Positions 36,101 through 48,629 of a stretch of 64,000 bases of DNA are shown piece by piece (the first letter of the stretch is position 1; each line of letters starts with the position of its first letter). The notes under the pieces are model-generated. The model searched no databases. It saw nothing but the letters and a program-made list of their open reading frames with translations, and was not told the DNA's origin. This stretch comes from Glycine soja (lineage: Eukaryota; Streptophyta; Magnoliopsida; Fabales; Fabaceae). Location: positions 868,001 through 932,000 of the forward strand of contig NC_041002.1 of NCBI RefSeq assembly GCF_004193775.1. The letters are read 5' to 3'. The translations under genes and the position numbers were made by a program.

Positions 36101-38041
36101 AATATTAATCAGGCATCTATAATAAGCAATTAGGAAGATTTTATTGGTTTAAGAAACACCCTTACCCGAGCTAACCTTGCCTCTTTAGACTGACCAGTAG
36201 ATTTTGTTGTTTTAAGTAATCCTTGAGCCTATGTACCAACTAAAAAAATTAGTCAGAAGATTTTTTTACTAAAGATGTGTATAAGTAAGAACATCTAAAC
36301 TTCTCCATTTTAAGTATTACCTCATCAAGTTGATCCTGTACTTTTTTGGGGGAGATATCAGTTTTGTGATCCTCTTGGCTTTTTTCATCCACAACAGATT
36401 CAAGTTTTACATCAGAATCTTTGAGTATAGTATCATTATTAGGAGCTGTGTCAGAAGCCACAGATTCAGATTTCTCTATATCCACATTTTTACTGGCATC
36501 TAAATCTCTAGATTTGATAATTTGCCCAGTACTAGTGGGTTCATCACTGGGGCCCTCAATTTCTTTGGGAGCTGGAGGAGGATCCATCTCACAAACATCT
36601 GAAGCACTCTCTTGGACAGTATCACCATTAGCAGCAATAGTGGCAACTCCAATATCAGCATCATTTACTAATGTTTCCACATCATCTGGGTCATGTTTAC
36701 CAACATCATCGCCTAGCATTTTTGATAATGAAGAGCCTAACAAGGGTGATGTTGCATCGCTAGGTCGTGGCTCCTTTGGTTGGTTTGTAGATGTTGAAGC
36801 GCTCCCATCAATTATTTCAGGATCAACTTTGTCTATTGAAGTTGCTATGTCCGCAGGTGCTGATGGAGATCCACTTTTCTCCTGAGTAGTATCACTAATT
36901 GTAGTTGATGAGTCGGATAGTCCCTTTTGAGCCTGCAAAATCTCAAAAAGACAAATGTGAATATTACATGAATATTATTTGTTGATGTTGGATAGTAATG
37001 CAATGGCAATACCTTTGGTTTTGATTTTGTCTTCTTGCCCTGAGATCCTTGCCCATTTGATGCTATTTATTAAAAAGGTAACAATAAAACAATTGTAAGC
37101 ATTTCTGATATTGGAGAATATGTATCCAAAAGACATAATGCCAGGTTCATTTGTTTTGGGCAATTAAAAATATTGGGAAATTATTCCTTAATTTTCAAAA
37201 GTTCTCCAAGAAAGCTAACAAAAATAGGCAATGAAAAATAAGCAATTATTTCTTCAAAACAAGCTGAACCAGACAGACACTTAATGTTTTAAACCAAAAT
37301 GGTTTGTTTATACCAAGCAAAAGATTATCAGAAAGAGAATAAGAAACGGAACTTCAGGTTTAAATTGGCACCACAGCTTTTCAGCAATAACCCAAGTCTA
37401 ATTTTCAGCATGTATTGACGGCTAACTAGGTGGCAAACCAAAAGAACTAAAATATAAACCTGGAGACTTAAGATCACCCTGCTCCTCTGATAAGTCACTG
37501 GCAACAGCCTTCGCTCGTCGATCTACAACTTCAAATAAACCTGATCAACCAAAGACAAAAAAAAAAAAAAAAAGGCTATACACGTCAGAGTTAAGCTCAA
37601 AATGCATCTCAAGTGATATAACTCCCTCTCACCAGTCACCGCCATCACCCACGTCACCTAAGCAATAATAATGAAGGCAATAATACTCCTAATACACAAT
37701 GCAGTCCTTCATTGAATTACAAGTATTAGTTAGTGTATTACATTGATGAAACCATTAACACTTAACACTCACCAGTTCATTCCCTAATACATCATAAGCA
37801 TCACAGTCCCTCACCAAAAACAATAGTATTAAGTAATTTGGCAAAACCATTTGAAGAACATAATTTTACGCAAGAGCACATCAACACATCAGCATTAACC
37901 ATCCATCAAAGATTCGATGATCAACCAAACATTGCGATTATTAAAAATAACAACATCAAAAACGAAATTGGAGGATTATAAGATACGAATCTAGGAGGAG
38001 CGAGATCCGTCACCTTCAGCGGCTTTGAGCCACGAATCCAT
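30196..38041 (-). CDS. GC1: Golgin candidate 1-like tail-anchored coiled-coil protein
   Basis: Golgins are Golgi tethering and matrix proteins. GC1 is the plant relative of golgin-84, with a C-terminal membrane anchor. I joined 21 exons: 38041-38014, 37540-37460, 37062-37013, 36932-36321, 36228-36166, 36084-36007, 35898-35695, 34991-34935, 34849-34775, 34695-34624, 33504-33442, 33332-33234, 32704-32627, 32519-32451, 31463-31416, 31341-31246, 31165-31089, 30768-30723, 30638-30540, 30445-30401 and 30267-30196. They total 2112 nt and 703 residues, close to Arabidopsis GC1. The N-terminus is MDSWLKAAEGLFEVVDRRAK. Residues about 54-257 (exon 4) are acidic and Ser/Thr-rich. A long coiled coil spans about 260-610 (KSYEASIKQLQKDL, AHNATKM, VEMAAMKRDAEHYSRQ). 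LLDSGAVRATRFLWQYP precedes a membrane segment at about 659-676, then a short tail. Intron 13 (32520-32626) starts with GC, not GT. Confidence 0.95.
32271..32288. repeat. C18 homopolymer (G18 in the golgin pre-mRNA, intron 14)
   Basis: Eighteen cytosines lie between exons 14 and 15 of the golgin gene, preceded by ACCTTATATT. The transcript strand carries G18. It is the second such long run in this window, again placed so that the host pre-mRNA is G-rich. Confidence 0.9.
32520..32626 (-). other. GC-AG intron of the golgin gene
   Basis: Exon 13 ends CTTGGAG and the next bases are GCAAGATTC, matching the AG|GCAAG consensus of GC-AG introns. Exon 14 begins after TTTCAG with GCTGAAATGCAAAAAATG. 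Reading across gives SSLE|AEMQKMRVEM, the expected continuous golgin sequence. No GT donor nearby keeps both the frame and the conserved residues. Confidence 0.8.
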
Positions 38042-38084
38042 TGCCCGAAACGATCAACGACTCGAGATTCGAATCGCGAAGAGT

Positions 38085-38117
38085 TCAGAGATCCAGCACT
38101 TGTTGAGCTACTTTCAT
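38085..38117 (-). CDS. Short upstream ORF in the golgin leader
   Basis: An ATG at 38117 opens a 10-codon frame (MKVAQQVLDL) that stops at 38085, 43 nt before the golgin start codon at 38041. If transcription begins near 38150, as the TATA-like motif suggests, ribosomes would meet this ATG first. Whether it is translated or conserved is unknown. Confidence 0.4.
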   Translation of the reverse strand: MKVAQQVLDL

Positions 38118-38178
38118 CGTCCAATGAACGACGTCGCTTTGTTTCTGCACTGCACTTGCCTGAAACGAATCGCGCGAG

Positions 38179-38190
38179 AAATATAAAACC
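38179..38190 (-). promoter_or_regulatory. Candidate TATA box of the golgin gene
   Basis: On the minus strand the sequence GGTTTTATATTTC lies about 145 nt upstream of the start codon. A start site about 30 bp downstream would give a leader of about 110 nt containing the short upstream ORF. The context is CT/GA-rich just upstream, as in many plant core promoters. Confidence 0.4.
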
Positions 38191-38199
38191 GCTTCTTTC

Positions 38200-41100
38200 T
38201 CTCTAATTCTAATAAACTGCACCCCTCTTAAGTGAGGATGTGTCATATACTATTTTTTTTTCTTCATCTTTTATCCTCATTAATTTGAAATTTAATGGAA
38301 AGATAAATAAAATCTAATAATTGTTTCCATATGAATGATTCATTTTAGTATATTAACCGCTTGGGTCGTTAATGTATTCTATTGATTAAAAAAAACTAAC
38401 AAAATATTTTTTTTTTGAAAATGAAAATTGTTTTTTTCTTCATATTTTTAATAGCTAATTAAAAAATCTAATTAATTTTATTTTAAATATTATTGCATTT
38501 TTAATAACTAATTAAAATATTTTTATAATTAAAAAACTAATAAACACATTAATTTAAAAAAACTAATAAATACTGTTTTTCATTTTTTTTAATCCGAGTA
38601 AACTTTGTCCGAAAAAATAAGTTACCATGTCTTTGTCTAGTGTCGTTAACAACAGTCATTGCTTCCTGCGCCCCATATGAAAATTAAAAGGTCAAAAATA
38701 CCCTTATCCTGACTTTGAATTGAACCCTAACCAGCCTCCACCCGACTTTTAAAGCTTTTTTTTTTTTAATGTATATTCGATTTAAAAAATGTGCAATATG
38801 TGGATTTTCTAATAGGTCATCCATCCTAATATTGTTTCTGCTTAAACACATTTAACTGCAAAGTTTTAATGAGATTTAATACATTAAAGCTTTTGCAACA
38901 TTTATATAGTACCAACAAAAGATAAGAACATCCAAAATAAAAATCCCCAAACAAATCAATCCACGTATCCGAATTCAAACCCAAATCATTTTTTTATGAC
39001 ACTCAAAATAAGCTCTTGTGGCCATCATTAATGTTGTGTTTGGTTAAGGGGAGAAAGAGGAAAATAAAGGAAAAATAATGTGGAGTTTTATGTGACATTT
39101 TATATTCTATTTTAATTCAAAAATTTAAATATTTATTTTCTATTTTCATTCTCTACACTAAACTCGGCATAACAACATACATATACTCACGATTTGCAGT
39201 ACACTCCAAAACATTAAACTACTAAAAAAACATCAATAAAATTTCAATATTAAAAAAAGGCTTTTGGAAAACCGTGAATGTAAAAAAAAAAGTACTAGAA
39301 TTATGACATCCGCAATATTAAAGAAGACTTTCAGAATAATAAATTCAGAATGTTGATAAAAGTCTTCCGGAATACACTAAAGACTTCTGGGATCACTAAT
39401 CCGGAATTTACAAAATAGGGTGTTATTTTTTTAATTTAGGAATCCATAACATGAAAAAGATTATTACGGATTATGTTTTCCAGATTGCAATTTGTGTACT
39501 TCAAAAAATCTAATCCAGAATATTTGTGGGGTGTAAGAAGTAATGGCCTTAAAAGAAGGAGGACAATTTGGAGATCTTAAAAATTTAAAAATTTAAAAAT
39601 TAAAATGGGGTGCAGGGAGAAATTTGTGAAGTATAAAAAGTAATGGCCTTAAAAAATTAATGCCAGCAACAACAGTGTGACACACATCCTTTTCAGTGGG
39701 TGTGCAAAGAAATCTAGTTGGGCCAAACCAATCCACAACCGGAGTGCCCCAAATCGGTATAAGCCTAAAAACTAATTTTCAATTTTGCTCCTAAATGTTA
39801 CATCTCCTATTCTCCTCTTCCATTTATTGAAAAAAATTGAGTTACTAATATCTCACCCAACCCATTTTTTCTACAGTTAAATTCTATTTCTCAGTTTGTT
39901 TAAACTTAAAAAAAAATTATATAAATATTTTTTTAAAAAATAGATATGATTTTTTTAAAATAAAAAAAACTGTTTATTTTAAGTAAACTTAATTTAGACA
40001 AAAACATAAAAAATAATCATAAATTTATCATTATAAAATATTTATTTTAAAAATAAACTTAAACAAATTAGTTCTTTATCTGATCACCAAATAAAACACT
40101 GCTTTTCTGGAACAACATGATCTTACCAGGATATTCAATGAAGGATTCCATTCTAGGAAAATGATTTCGCTAAAAAAATTATTCTTTCATTTGAATTAAA
40201 CACTTCCATGGTACTAATTCTTTTTAAGAGATGGGGTACGGAATAATATTTCTTTTACTAAAATTTAAATAAATCTGATTATACTATCATACTTTAATAA
40301 TTAATCCTGGCTTTATAAAAAGTTACAAATAACTGCCAACCGAAATTAAAAGACGCGCATACAAGCATATGTCTACACAAGGTCTTCTTGTGTCCTTTTT
40401 TTTATTACTATTTAAAAAAGACATTTCTTATTTGAACTTGTAGGTTATTTATATATAGTTGGGTTTGAAATTTTTGTTTTTATAGTAATGTTGTTGTTGG
40501 AGGTTTAAATAAAATATTATAATAATTGAAAGTGAAGATATAAAAAATAATATGATACCAAATTAAATTATTTTCTTTCCAATAGTTATAAATGTTAAAT
40601 CCTTTAATGCAAAAATAATAATCCTACTTTTGTAAAGACAAAAGAGACATGAGGAATCCCAGCCTTATCTATTAAATTAAATGTAAATTAATTGCAGCCA
40701 CTCATAATTACTTTTTGGTCAATACATTGCACACATGGCAACGTCACAACCTTAGTGTTGGACGCAAACCCAAATATATCTCTCAAATTATTTCAACCGA
40801 AAGGAAAAGAAAACCTCAAATTATGGATCATTTATACGAGGAATATGGATATTTGGAGTACATTTAAGCTGATTTTTATTAAAGATCAACGAACTATACT
40901 TTCTCCTATTTAAAACATAACTTTTGGAGTTTTTATATGTAGTACTAGCGTTAAGAGAGAATTAAAGTTTTATTTTTAAACGTAATCATATATTAATCAA
41001 ATTATTATTCTATTTATTTTGTTTTATGATATACTAAAAATTAAATAAATAAAAAATTGAAATTCTTTTAAAATAAAATAAATAAGATTTTCTCTCTAAA

Positions 41101-43464
41101 ATGATAATTATTTTAAAAGTAGAAAGTAATTAATAAGTAAAGCCTATGAGTGTACCAAAAGAGTTAAAGCCTATTAAAAATTTAAGACGATAAGTATGCT
41201 TGGACAAAAGGATTAGTTAGACCACCCAATTCCACATCACAATGTTCATTTAAAATAATAAAGACAAAAGTTTCGATTTGATATTGCTTTTTATTTGATA
41301 AGAGATTCTATTTGGTATTTTCTGCCTGAACGAAGGTCTTTTCTCTTTCTTGGATCGGAAAATGGAGAAACCAAACTAGCTTCTTCAAATTTAAACTGTT
41401 TCACGATTTGATATAAGCTTATAAGGCTATAACGAGTAATGGCTTGTTAAATATAAACATCTCTTAAGTAGGAAGAATAAATATGTAATTACACTTTTAG
41501 TTCTCTTAAATTTATATTTCAATAAATTTGATTTTACTGTTATCTTTTACTTAAAAATCTTGAGATGTTATTTCTTATCTAAATATTTTAGTATCTATGC
41601 TTGATTAAGAATATGAAATAATTTTAAAAATTTTTAAAAATGGAAAAACGATAATTTTGAAAAAATATATACATAATGTGAAAATAGGATTTTAAGATAT
41701 ATAAGAAAAAAAGATTTTACAAGAAAAAGAATGAGAGCCTTTTTTGGTTGAAATTTAATGTTTAAGCTGATAACTTTGGAACAAAAAAAAAAAATAGTGT
41801 TTGCTTGGTTACACACATAATCAAATTTAAATATATAATATACAAACCAAAACTTTGAAGGTTAAAGTACCATTTACGGCTTTACCCCATTATTAATTAA
41901 TTGAAGCAATATTTCCCTGTCTTGCCTATATATGTGATGAACCAAAATCTGCATGGCTTTTTCATCTTTTAGAAAATGGCTCGACTATTGTGATTGCCAC
42001 TACTTTTTTATATATAGAAGTAATGGACAAATCAATGTACTACTTGTGATTTATCCCACTAAATAACTCTCCCTTATCACTGCAACTCTAGTAAAGTTTG
42101 CTGTTATAACGATTAAGTAAGTGCTACTTCTTCTATTTTAAAATTTTTTTGTAATTGAATTATTGAAGTTGATTAATTATGGCAACTTGAAACCCCACAC
42201 ACAAAATAAAATACAAATTGTGGCGATTTTACTAACTCCACGAGTCAATTAGAAAGAATTGTTTAAAAAAATGAGGATCTAATTATTCAAAAGTAATTAA
42301 TTAAAATTTATTCTATTTAACTACTTTAAAACAATGAATTGCCAAGCTCCTTAAAAGTTTGTTAACAAATTCAAAATACATTAACTTTTAATAAGTTGTC
42401 AAGATACTCCTCGTACAATATAAAACTTTAAAAATACTTTCACTATACATGCATGGATGTCCAATAATGAAATTGATTGTGACAGCGAGTTTCTAATCAA
42501 ATAGTTAAATGTCCAGTGATTTATATATATGCCATGTGTCAAATGCTGGCTCAAAATTTGAAGATATTAAAAATTAACTCCAAGAAAAGGTTAAAATATC
42601 ATTCACAGCTAAAGGCAAAACTTACAGTTCAGCCAATAAATAATTAATACGATGTGGAGAGAAAAAGAGAGTTAGCCTTAGTGCTTGAAAGGGACTCTGC
42701 AATCCAATTATAGAGCACTACTATATCACGATTCCTCACCAACTTTTTATTAAAATGATTAATTTTCCCCACTAGTGCTTTTCTTTTCTTTTCTTTTAGT
42801 TAAAATGCTGCCTTTAATTTTCTTCATGGCCACTTTAATAAAACTACCAACAAAGTGTAATAAGTTTTTGTTCATATTTGAATTAAATGTGTTAAGGTCA
42901 GGTATATATAATGCATGTCTACGCAAAGAGAACCCTACATAATTTACATAATAATTAATTAATTTGAATTCTCTATATAATATTTAGAAGAGTAATTATA
43001 TTGTATCATTTGATATTTCTCACACCTAATATTCAGCTATCACATTGATTTTTTTTTTTTTTATCTGTAAAAATTTTACAATAATCTCATATATCATATT
43101 TAATCAAATTGAGTTATACCTCATTGACACCCATTACATGTGATTAATCACATATAAGAAATACTAGTATAACTTAAGAGATAAATATATACATATATAT
43201 GCTTGATTTTATCTCACAAATGATTAAGAGTGAATAAATATGTATATATAATTATCGGTTTGTACTTGTAGCATTGATGATTAAATACGAACGAAATTAA
43301 AAGTAGTTAATAAGGTGAATTATTTCTGCAAAAAAAAAAGTCATGAAATTATTGAAATATTTAATAACAATTATTTTTGTCTCATAAGTGATTAAGAGTA
43401 GATATATGTAGTTGTATATCATTATCAATCTATAATTCTGAGTTGTGATACTAATAATTAAATA
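38200..43464. other. AT-rich intergenic region, left part
   Basis: I see no supported gene. A weak foldback at about 39031-39180 has ends ATGTTGTGTTTGGTTAAG and, inverted, ATGTTGTTATGCCGAG. The stretch 39290-39540 contains several short CCGGAAT/ATTCCGG words in both orientations, reminiscent of decayed transposons. Otherwise the sequence is low-complexity A+T. Confidence 0.45.
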
Positions 43465-43466
43465 TA

Positions 43467-43746
43467 CTTCTTTCGTTTCAAAACAAACGTCATATTTGGA
43501 GGAAAAAACATCGCAAATTAAGTGTTATATTATTTTTTAATGTAATATTAATTACTTTTTTATTAATAATATTAATAAGCATCTCTTTAATTTTCAATAT
43601 AATAGTTTTTTTTGTTACATTTTCAATGCAATATTAATAATAAGATTAATTATATAAAATTATTTTTTATCTATTTATATTATTAGTTTTTTTAATGTAT
43701 GTAAAATAACCTAGAATTAAAGACACTTATTTTGGAAGGAAAGAAA
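43467..43746. mobile_element. Stowaway-like (Tc1/mariner) MITE
   Basis: The left end CTTCTTTCGTTTCAAAAC and the inverted right end TTTCTTTCCTTCCAAAAT match at 14 of 18 positions and resemble the CTCCCTCCGT termini of Stowaway MITEs. The dinucleotide TA flanks both ends (43465-43466 and 43747-43748). The length is 280 bp and the interior is AT-rich and non-coding. Confidence 0.62.
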
Positions 43747-43748
43747 TA

Positions 43749-46700
43749 TCTCACAAGTAGTTAACAATGATTAAATATTTGATTGAATGTTGGGTGAATA
43801 ATTCCAGCAAGACAATGATAAATTTTTCTATTTAAATTAATTATGGTTTAGTGATGTACGAATTGACCATTAATAAATTAAATTTCCTGCCTTTGTATTA
43901 TCAATGAGATCATTTTTTGTTATTTTACTTCTTACTTGCAGTGTTTTCATCGTAGAAGTTTTGTCGAGCTGTCTTATTTTTGTTAACCGATCATATAGCA
44001 AATGATTAATTAACTAATGATGCCAATGCTTATTTATCATCTAAAAAATCATGCACATAAATTTTTCTTAATTATTTTTTGTATAATTAATTGCTTTTAT
44101 ATTTAAAATAAATATTAATTGAAATTTGTTGAAGCATAAAAAGAAGAGCTCTAAAAATAGAAAACTCTTCTATTTCTTAAAATTTAAGGGTTAATTACTT
44201 TAATCTTTATTTTTTTAAAACAATATTTGTCTTTTACTTTATAAAATGTCACTTAATTTAATTTTTTTAGTACAAAACAATAATAGAAAATCAAGTAGAA
44301 ATGGATTAAAATAAATAAAAACTTTAAAGTTTAGTATTGAAATGATTTGACGCTTACAATCTCAATAATTAAAATAGGAATTCATTCAATCTAAAAATGA
44401 AAAAAGAAGATAATATTAACTGTGTTAGTAGCGTTGTGTTTTTTCCACATATTTGTTAAAAATTAGTGTGTGTGTTTTTTTTTAAACACAGTAATATATA
44501 ATATATACTTTTCAACTGCAATATCACAGGCATTGATTATTGATGCATATCACTTAATGTCTTAATTCACACAAGGAGTACGAATAATTAATTCTTCTAC
44601 GACTAAATTTATTGTTCAACAAATCAAACTTCATGTATTATCGATCTCTAAGATGTCTTTGTTCTTTAGTTTTATTTTCAATTCCGATCGAGTAGAACAT
44701 ATAACCGTCTTTGTTAAATTAATGGTTTACGCGCGACAAGGTGATATTTCACCAGCTTTATTAATGATGATAGTTTTCTTTTTTTACATAATTAACGATG
44801 ATATAGTTAAATAAAAGAAAATAAGTATATCACCCAAAAAAAAAGAAAAAAAAAGGGCAAAGCTTCAGTTTTCTCCACACTTTAACTTATTTTATAAAGT
44901 AAATTTTGTATGGATTAAATATGTTTAGAGTCTCACAGTGTTCGCTCTTAATTCTTAAAAAAAATAATCTTATATATATGAAAATATGCCACACGTTATC
45001 CCTATTTTAGAACTCTGAGCGTTAAAAAAAAGAAGATAATTTTCTACGAAGACAAGAATCGCATATAACATATTTTCATAAACGAGAAATAAAAAAGAGA
45101 TGATTTATTTATTTGACTGCAATGATGATTTGTTTTAAAAAAACTAAAGAAGTAAAGATAAATAATAAGATATTTATAAAAACTAAAAACACATTTAACC
45201 CATTTTATATTTTATAGCATTACTATCTATCATTTTCAAAATTTACAATTACCTTCACTCTGTTGACGTAAGCAAAGTGACGTGAAACTTGCTGTAAATT
45301 TTAAATTAACATTTCAAAATGTAAATATCTTTATTTAATTAAATTAGAAAATTAATGTTAAATTAATTTAGTGCTTATTTGGAAACTATATATTTTTGTT
45401 ATCATTAATTGGGTCTCTTTGGCTTGGTTTCACTTCATGCCTTTGTGAGGTGAAGTAGTTTTTGAAACTCCTAATTTTATTTATAAATATTGATCCTTCA
45501 AAAAGTTTTCATGGACTCACTCTCTTCCTCAACTTTTTCTTCTTCCTTTTCCTCTGAGTTTACAATAAAAAGAAACCTTGGTAGTTCCAACCATTGTTGA
45601 GAGGAGCTTGTTATATATGAGAGGCTTGCCTATAATGCGAATAAGTCATTTAGAACAGTATCATCACACATCTCAAACTAATTTCATTTATGGTTATTTG
45701 ATTCGTGAATACAAGAAATGAATTGTACATGTAATTTAATTAATAGCTCGTGATCATTCAAGTATGTGGGTTCGCAGTTTATTCAGGATCATCATCATGG
45801 ACAACAACACCAGCAATATCTTCTCTATAACAATTAACATCGATTAGTTACATTACCGAAAGCAAATATATATAATTAGGTTAAATAAAATAGAGTAATT
45901 AATTAATAAACATAACTGATTTGTATTTATTGGTTAGGAATAGACGGATGCTGATTCTAATTCTAACAAATTAAATGTGCGCGCAGCAAATAGTAAACAA
46001 ATTAACTACAATGTTTAATTTTCGTGTTTGTCTCCCCATTAAATTAGCAAAAAGTTTATTTATGAGAAATATCAGATATACTACTACGTTAGTGAATTCA
46101 AATAAAGAGACTTAATTAATTAAATGCACCTACACTACTTACGTATACTTTGTTTTAAGTTTTTAACTGTACACTTCAATTTAATTACGAGTTATTATAA
46201 GCTTGTATATATAAATATTGAAGCAGAAACAGTGGAACCAGCAGAACCACCCTCATAATGCAGAGAGACCAATTCAGAGACAAGAAAATAAGACTGATCA
46301 AAAGGGCTAACAAAGAGCCAATTTGCAATCTACCAACCCTAAAAAGCTGTACCTCTTTAATTTCTGTACTTAACGACCCCATGGCCAGGGATATAACGTT
46401 TTCTTGCTTTATTCTTCATTTTATCGGAGAAAAAGCAGAGGTAGTAAATGCAAAGTTTTTATTGAGAGCCAAAAAAATTTCCTAACAAGCACATAGACAA
46501 CTCCCTTTTGTTTCCTGTGACCTTTCTTCCCCTCTTTTTGTTACTTACTACCATCATCAATAATGATAGCATAACAAATCTAAACATCTCACATCATAAT
46601 AATGGATGAAATTTACTCTCACTTATTATCAAATGGGAATGAAAGCCAATATACAGAAAAAACAAACAAACTAGGTGACGAAAATACAAAGCTATGTACA

Positions 46701-47385
46701 AGCTGCATCTATCCATCTTAAACTATGATATAATTAAGAAAAAATAAATATTAATCGGTGTCCTAAAGACATTAATTAAATAAATTAAAGTAAAAATATT
46801 TTTATTGAAAAGCTAAAATTATGTTATTCATAATCTTTTGTTCGCTCTCTTATCATTTATAAAATAAATATTTAATTTTCTCTTTTAATTCCTTAATTAG
46901 GGCACATTGGTTAACAAGATCTTAGAAAATTAAACAATATACATCAAACTCTTGTTAATTCACACCTCAACCATAGATGCGCCATTAACGAACTCTCCGT
47001 GCAAATAATTAACTCTCACAATGTGACTTTTTTTTTTACTTGACAAAAGATTGTGAAAAACACGAAGAAGGTGCTGTCACAAAAATAAAAAGATGGTTGC
47101 AATGAGTTTAAGTGACAAATCAAATAACTCGTGTAAGTAGTAAGAAAACATGCGTATAAGGTAATGATAAAAGAGAAATTATTACATGATCCAATACCAC
47201 ATCACAATCTATGATCCTGATAGTTTTCAACTAATATATATATATATATATATATATATAATCAAGTATTAGTAATTTTTTCTAGTGAATTCAAAAACTG
47301 ACTATATATATAGCAGGTAAAAACACGTGATAGTTCGAAACCATACAAGAATAGTTTATGGATAACAAAAGGTGACAATATTTTC
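43749..47385. other. AT-rich intergenic region, right part
   Basis: No gene can be supported. Two short frames could be looked at: a 29-codon Ser-rich frame at about 45511 (plus), and a hydrophobic 65-codon frame at 46185-46382 (minus) that would contain a membrane segment. Neither is recognised. The right end holds the 3' flank of the DUF761 gene and a TA microsatellite at 47234-47260. Confidence 0.45.
47234..47260. repeat. (TA)n microsatellite
   Basis: About 13 TA units lie roughly 130 bp downstream of the DUF761 stop codon, possibly in or near its 3' UTR. Confidence 0.85.
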
Positions 47386-47988
47386 TCATCTGCCCCATAA
47401 GTTATAACGGTAGGGTGACTCAATAGCAGCCATCTTCTGCTGCAAGTCGAGGTCCTTATAGAACCTCTTGATAAACTCCTCAGCCGCAACGTCAACCTGG
47501 TTGTCCCCACCTTCCTCGTCCTTCAAAGGGAAGGGTGAGTCCGTGATTCTCAGTTTTCTCCCAATTGGACTCTTTCCGAACCCGGGTAACGGAGAAGCAG
47601 TAGCGACCTTGTTGTTGTTGTTGTTGTTGAGTATTTCGAGCACTTTCTGAACGGTGGAAACGTCGTCGTCGTAGTGGCGGTGGCGGCGGCGGTGGTGCTT
47701 ATTGGTGCTGCGTTTGATGACGTGGAAGAGCGCGGGGCTGTTGCTGCAGCTGAACTCGTAGTCGCGCGGGTAATAAACGGCGTCCTCGTCGTTTTGGGAG
47801 CGGTGGAGGTGGAGCGTGAGGATGGTGTTGGCTATGGCCTTTGTGGCGGCGAGCTTGCCGCGTTTGAGCAACAAGTTGAGGTTGAAGTCAGCGGCGAGTT
47901 TGCTCTTTCTCAACATCAGGAACACTATGCGTCCTATGTTCCATAGCTTCCTTGCCACTATTTGCTTGGGGCTTGCTTCCATTTCCAT
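47386..47988 (-). CDS. DUF761 domain protein (cotton-fibre / Avr9-Cf-9 elicited 146-like)
   Basis: This intronless frame has about 200 residues. I chose the start at 47988 (MEMEASPKQIVARKLWNIGRIVFLMLRKSK, described in part) because family members begin near a KLW-x-x-x-R motif. The frame is open further upstream but without family resemblance. The N-terminal half is basic and amphipathic (NLLLKRGKLAATKAIANTIL). The middle has YEFSCSNSPALF, a motif common in the family, then a His/Arg-rich run (HHRRRHRHYDDD) and an Asn run. Next is the PLPGFGKSPIGRKLRITDSP motif. The C-terminus holds the DUF761 helix, EEFIKRFYKDLDLQQKM. The biochemical function is unknown. Relatives are induced by pathogen elicitors, hormones or stress. 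The placement of Asn codons suggests length variation. A CT-rich leader lies upstream (48077-48096). Confidence 0.85.
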   Translation of the reverse strand: MEMEASPKQIVARKLWNIGRIVFLMLRKSKLAADFNLNLLLKRGKLAATKAIANTILTLHLHRSQNDEDAVYYPRDYEFSCSNSPALFHVIKRSTNKHHRRRHRHYDDDVSTVQKVLEILNNNNNNKVATASPLPGFGKSPIGRKLRITDSPFPLKDEEGGDNQVDVAAEEFIKRFYKDLDLQQKMAAIESPYRYNLWGR

Positions 47989-48076
47989 TGTTTGAGGGAG
48001 TGTATTTACTAATTGGAGTGGTAGTGTTAGCAATGATGATTGGTGAGTGACTGGGACTTTGTTGTTGTTATCTATG

Positions 48077-48096
48077 GGAGAGAGAGAGAGAGAGAG
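48077..48096 (-). repeat. (GA)n/(CT)n tract in the DUF761 leader or core promoter
   Basis: About ten AG units on the plus strand read as CT on the gene strand, 90-110 nt upstream of the chosen start codon. A TATATAAA-like motif at 48111-48118 lies just upstream of it. CT tracts near start sites are common in plant genes. Confidence 0.75.
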
Positions 48097-48447
48097 TGGG
48101 GGTGTGGAGGTATATAAAGGGGTACAAGCAGATAAGTATCTCTATGTATTAAGAAAGTGGTTATTATAATACTAGATAGTGTTTGGGATATTATAATATA
48201 AACTTAAAAAAGTACCACTTTCCTTAAGAGCGCGTGCTTGCTTGGACTATTATGTATTGTTTTGTTGATTGAGAGGGAAAAGAGTTGCATTACACATTTA
48301 GTTAAAATGATGTTATAATTAAGGACCAAGAGAGGAGTAGATGAAAAATATTCATCAATTTGATTAATAATTATTTTTTTTATCATAAATTCCCATCTAT
48401 AAGATTGAAATATAAGATCCTAATTATAAGGTGTTTGTTTTTGTGTT

Positions 48448-48620
48448 GCAGAAGTTGTTAAGAATAGTTTCACATCGAGTGATTCATGAACATGATAAGT
48501 GTTTATATAGCTAGATAGATCATCCCCTTATGAATCGATTTTTAAGGCGACCTTTCACATATTAAACTAATAATTTTTCTAAACACAAATTAAACAAAGA
48601 TGTATGTATGTATCAACTCA
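48448..48620 (+). mobile_element. Possible decayed small LTR (TRIM-like)
   Basis: The sequence TTAAGAATAGTTTCACATCG, then GTGTTTATATAG and TTATGAATCGATTTTTAAGG, resembles plant TRIM or solo LTRs, which begin near a CCCACATCG-like motif. I could not define both ends or a target duplication. Confidence 0.25.
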
Positions 48621-48629
48621 AAGGAGGTT

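Noticed and set aside
36421..36885. A 154-codon plus-strand frame opposite golgin exon 4
   Set aside because: It is the antisense of a Ser/Thr/Asp-rich coding exon. The sense frame joins perfectly with the other golgin exons.
37921..38124. A 67-codon frame starting at 38124 ahead of golgin
   Set aside because: It starts with TTG, not ATG, and runs into intron 1. The true ATG upstream ORF is the 10-codon one at 38117.
46185..46382. Hydrophobic 65-codon minus-strand frame as a small membrane protein gene
   Set aside because: It is possible, but there is no family resemblance, no clear promoter and an AT-rich setting. It is noted only in the regional entry.
47674..47946. A 90-codon plus-strand frame in the DUF761 gene
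   Set aside because: It is antisense to conserved DUF761 family motifs.
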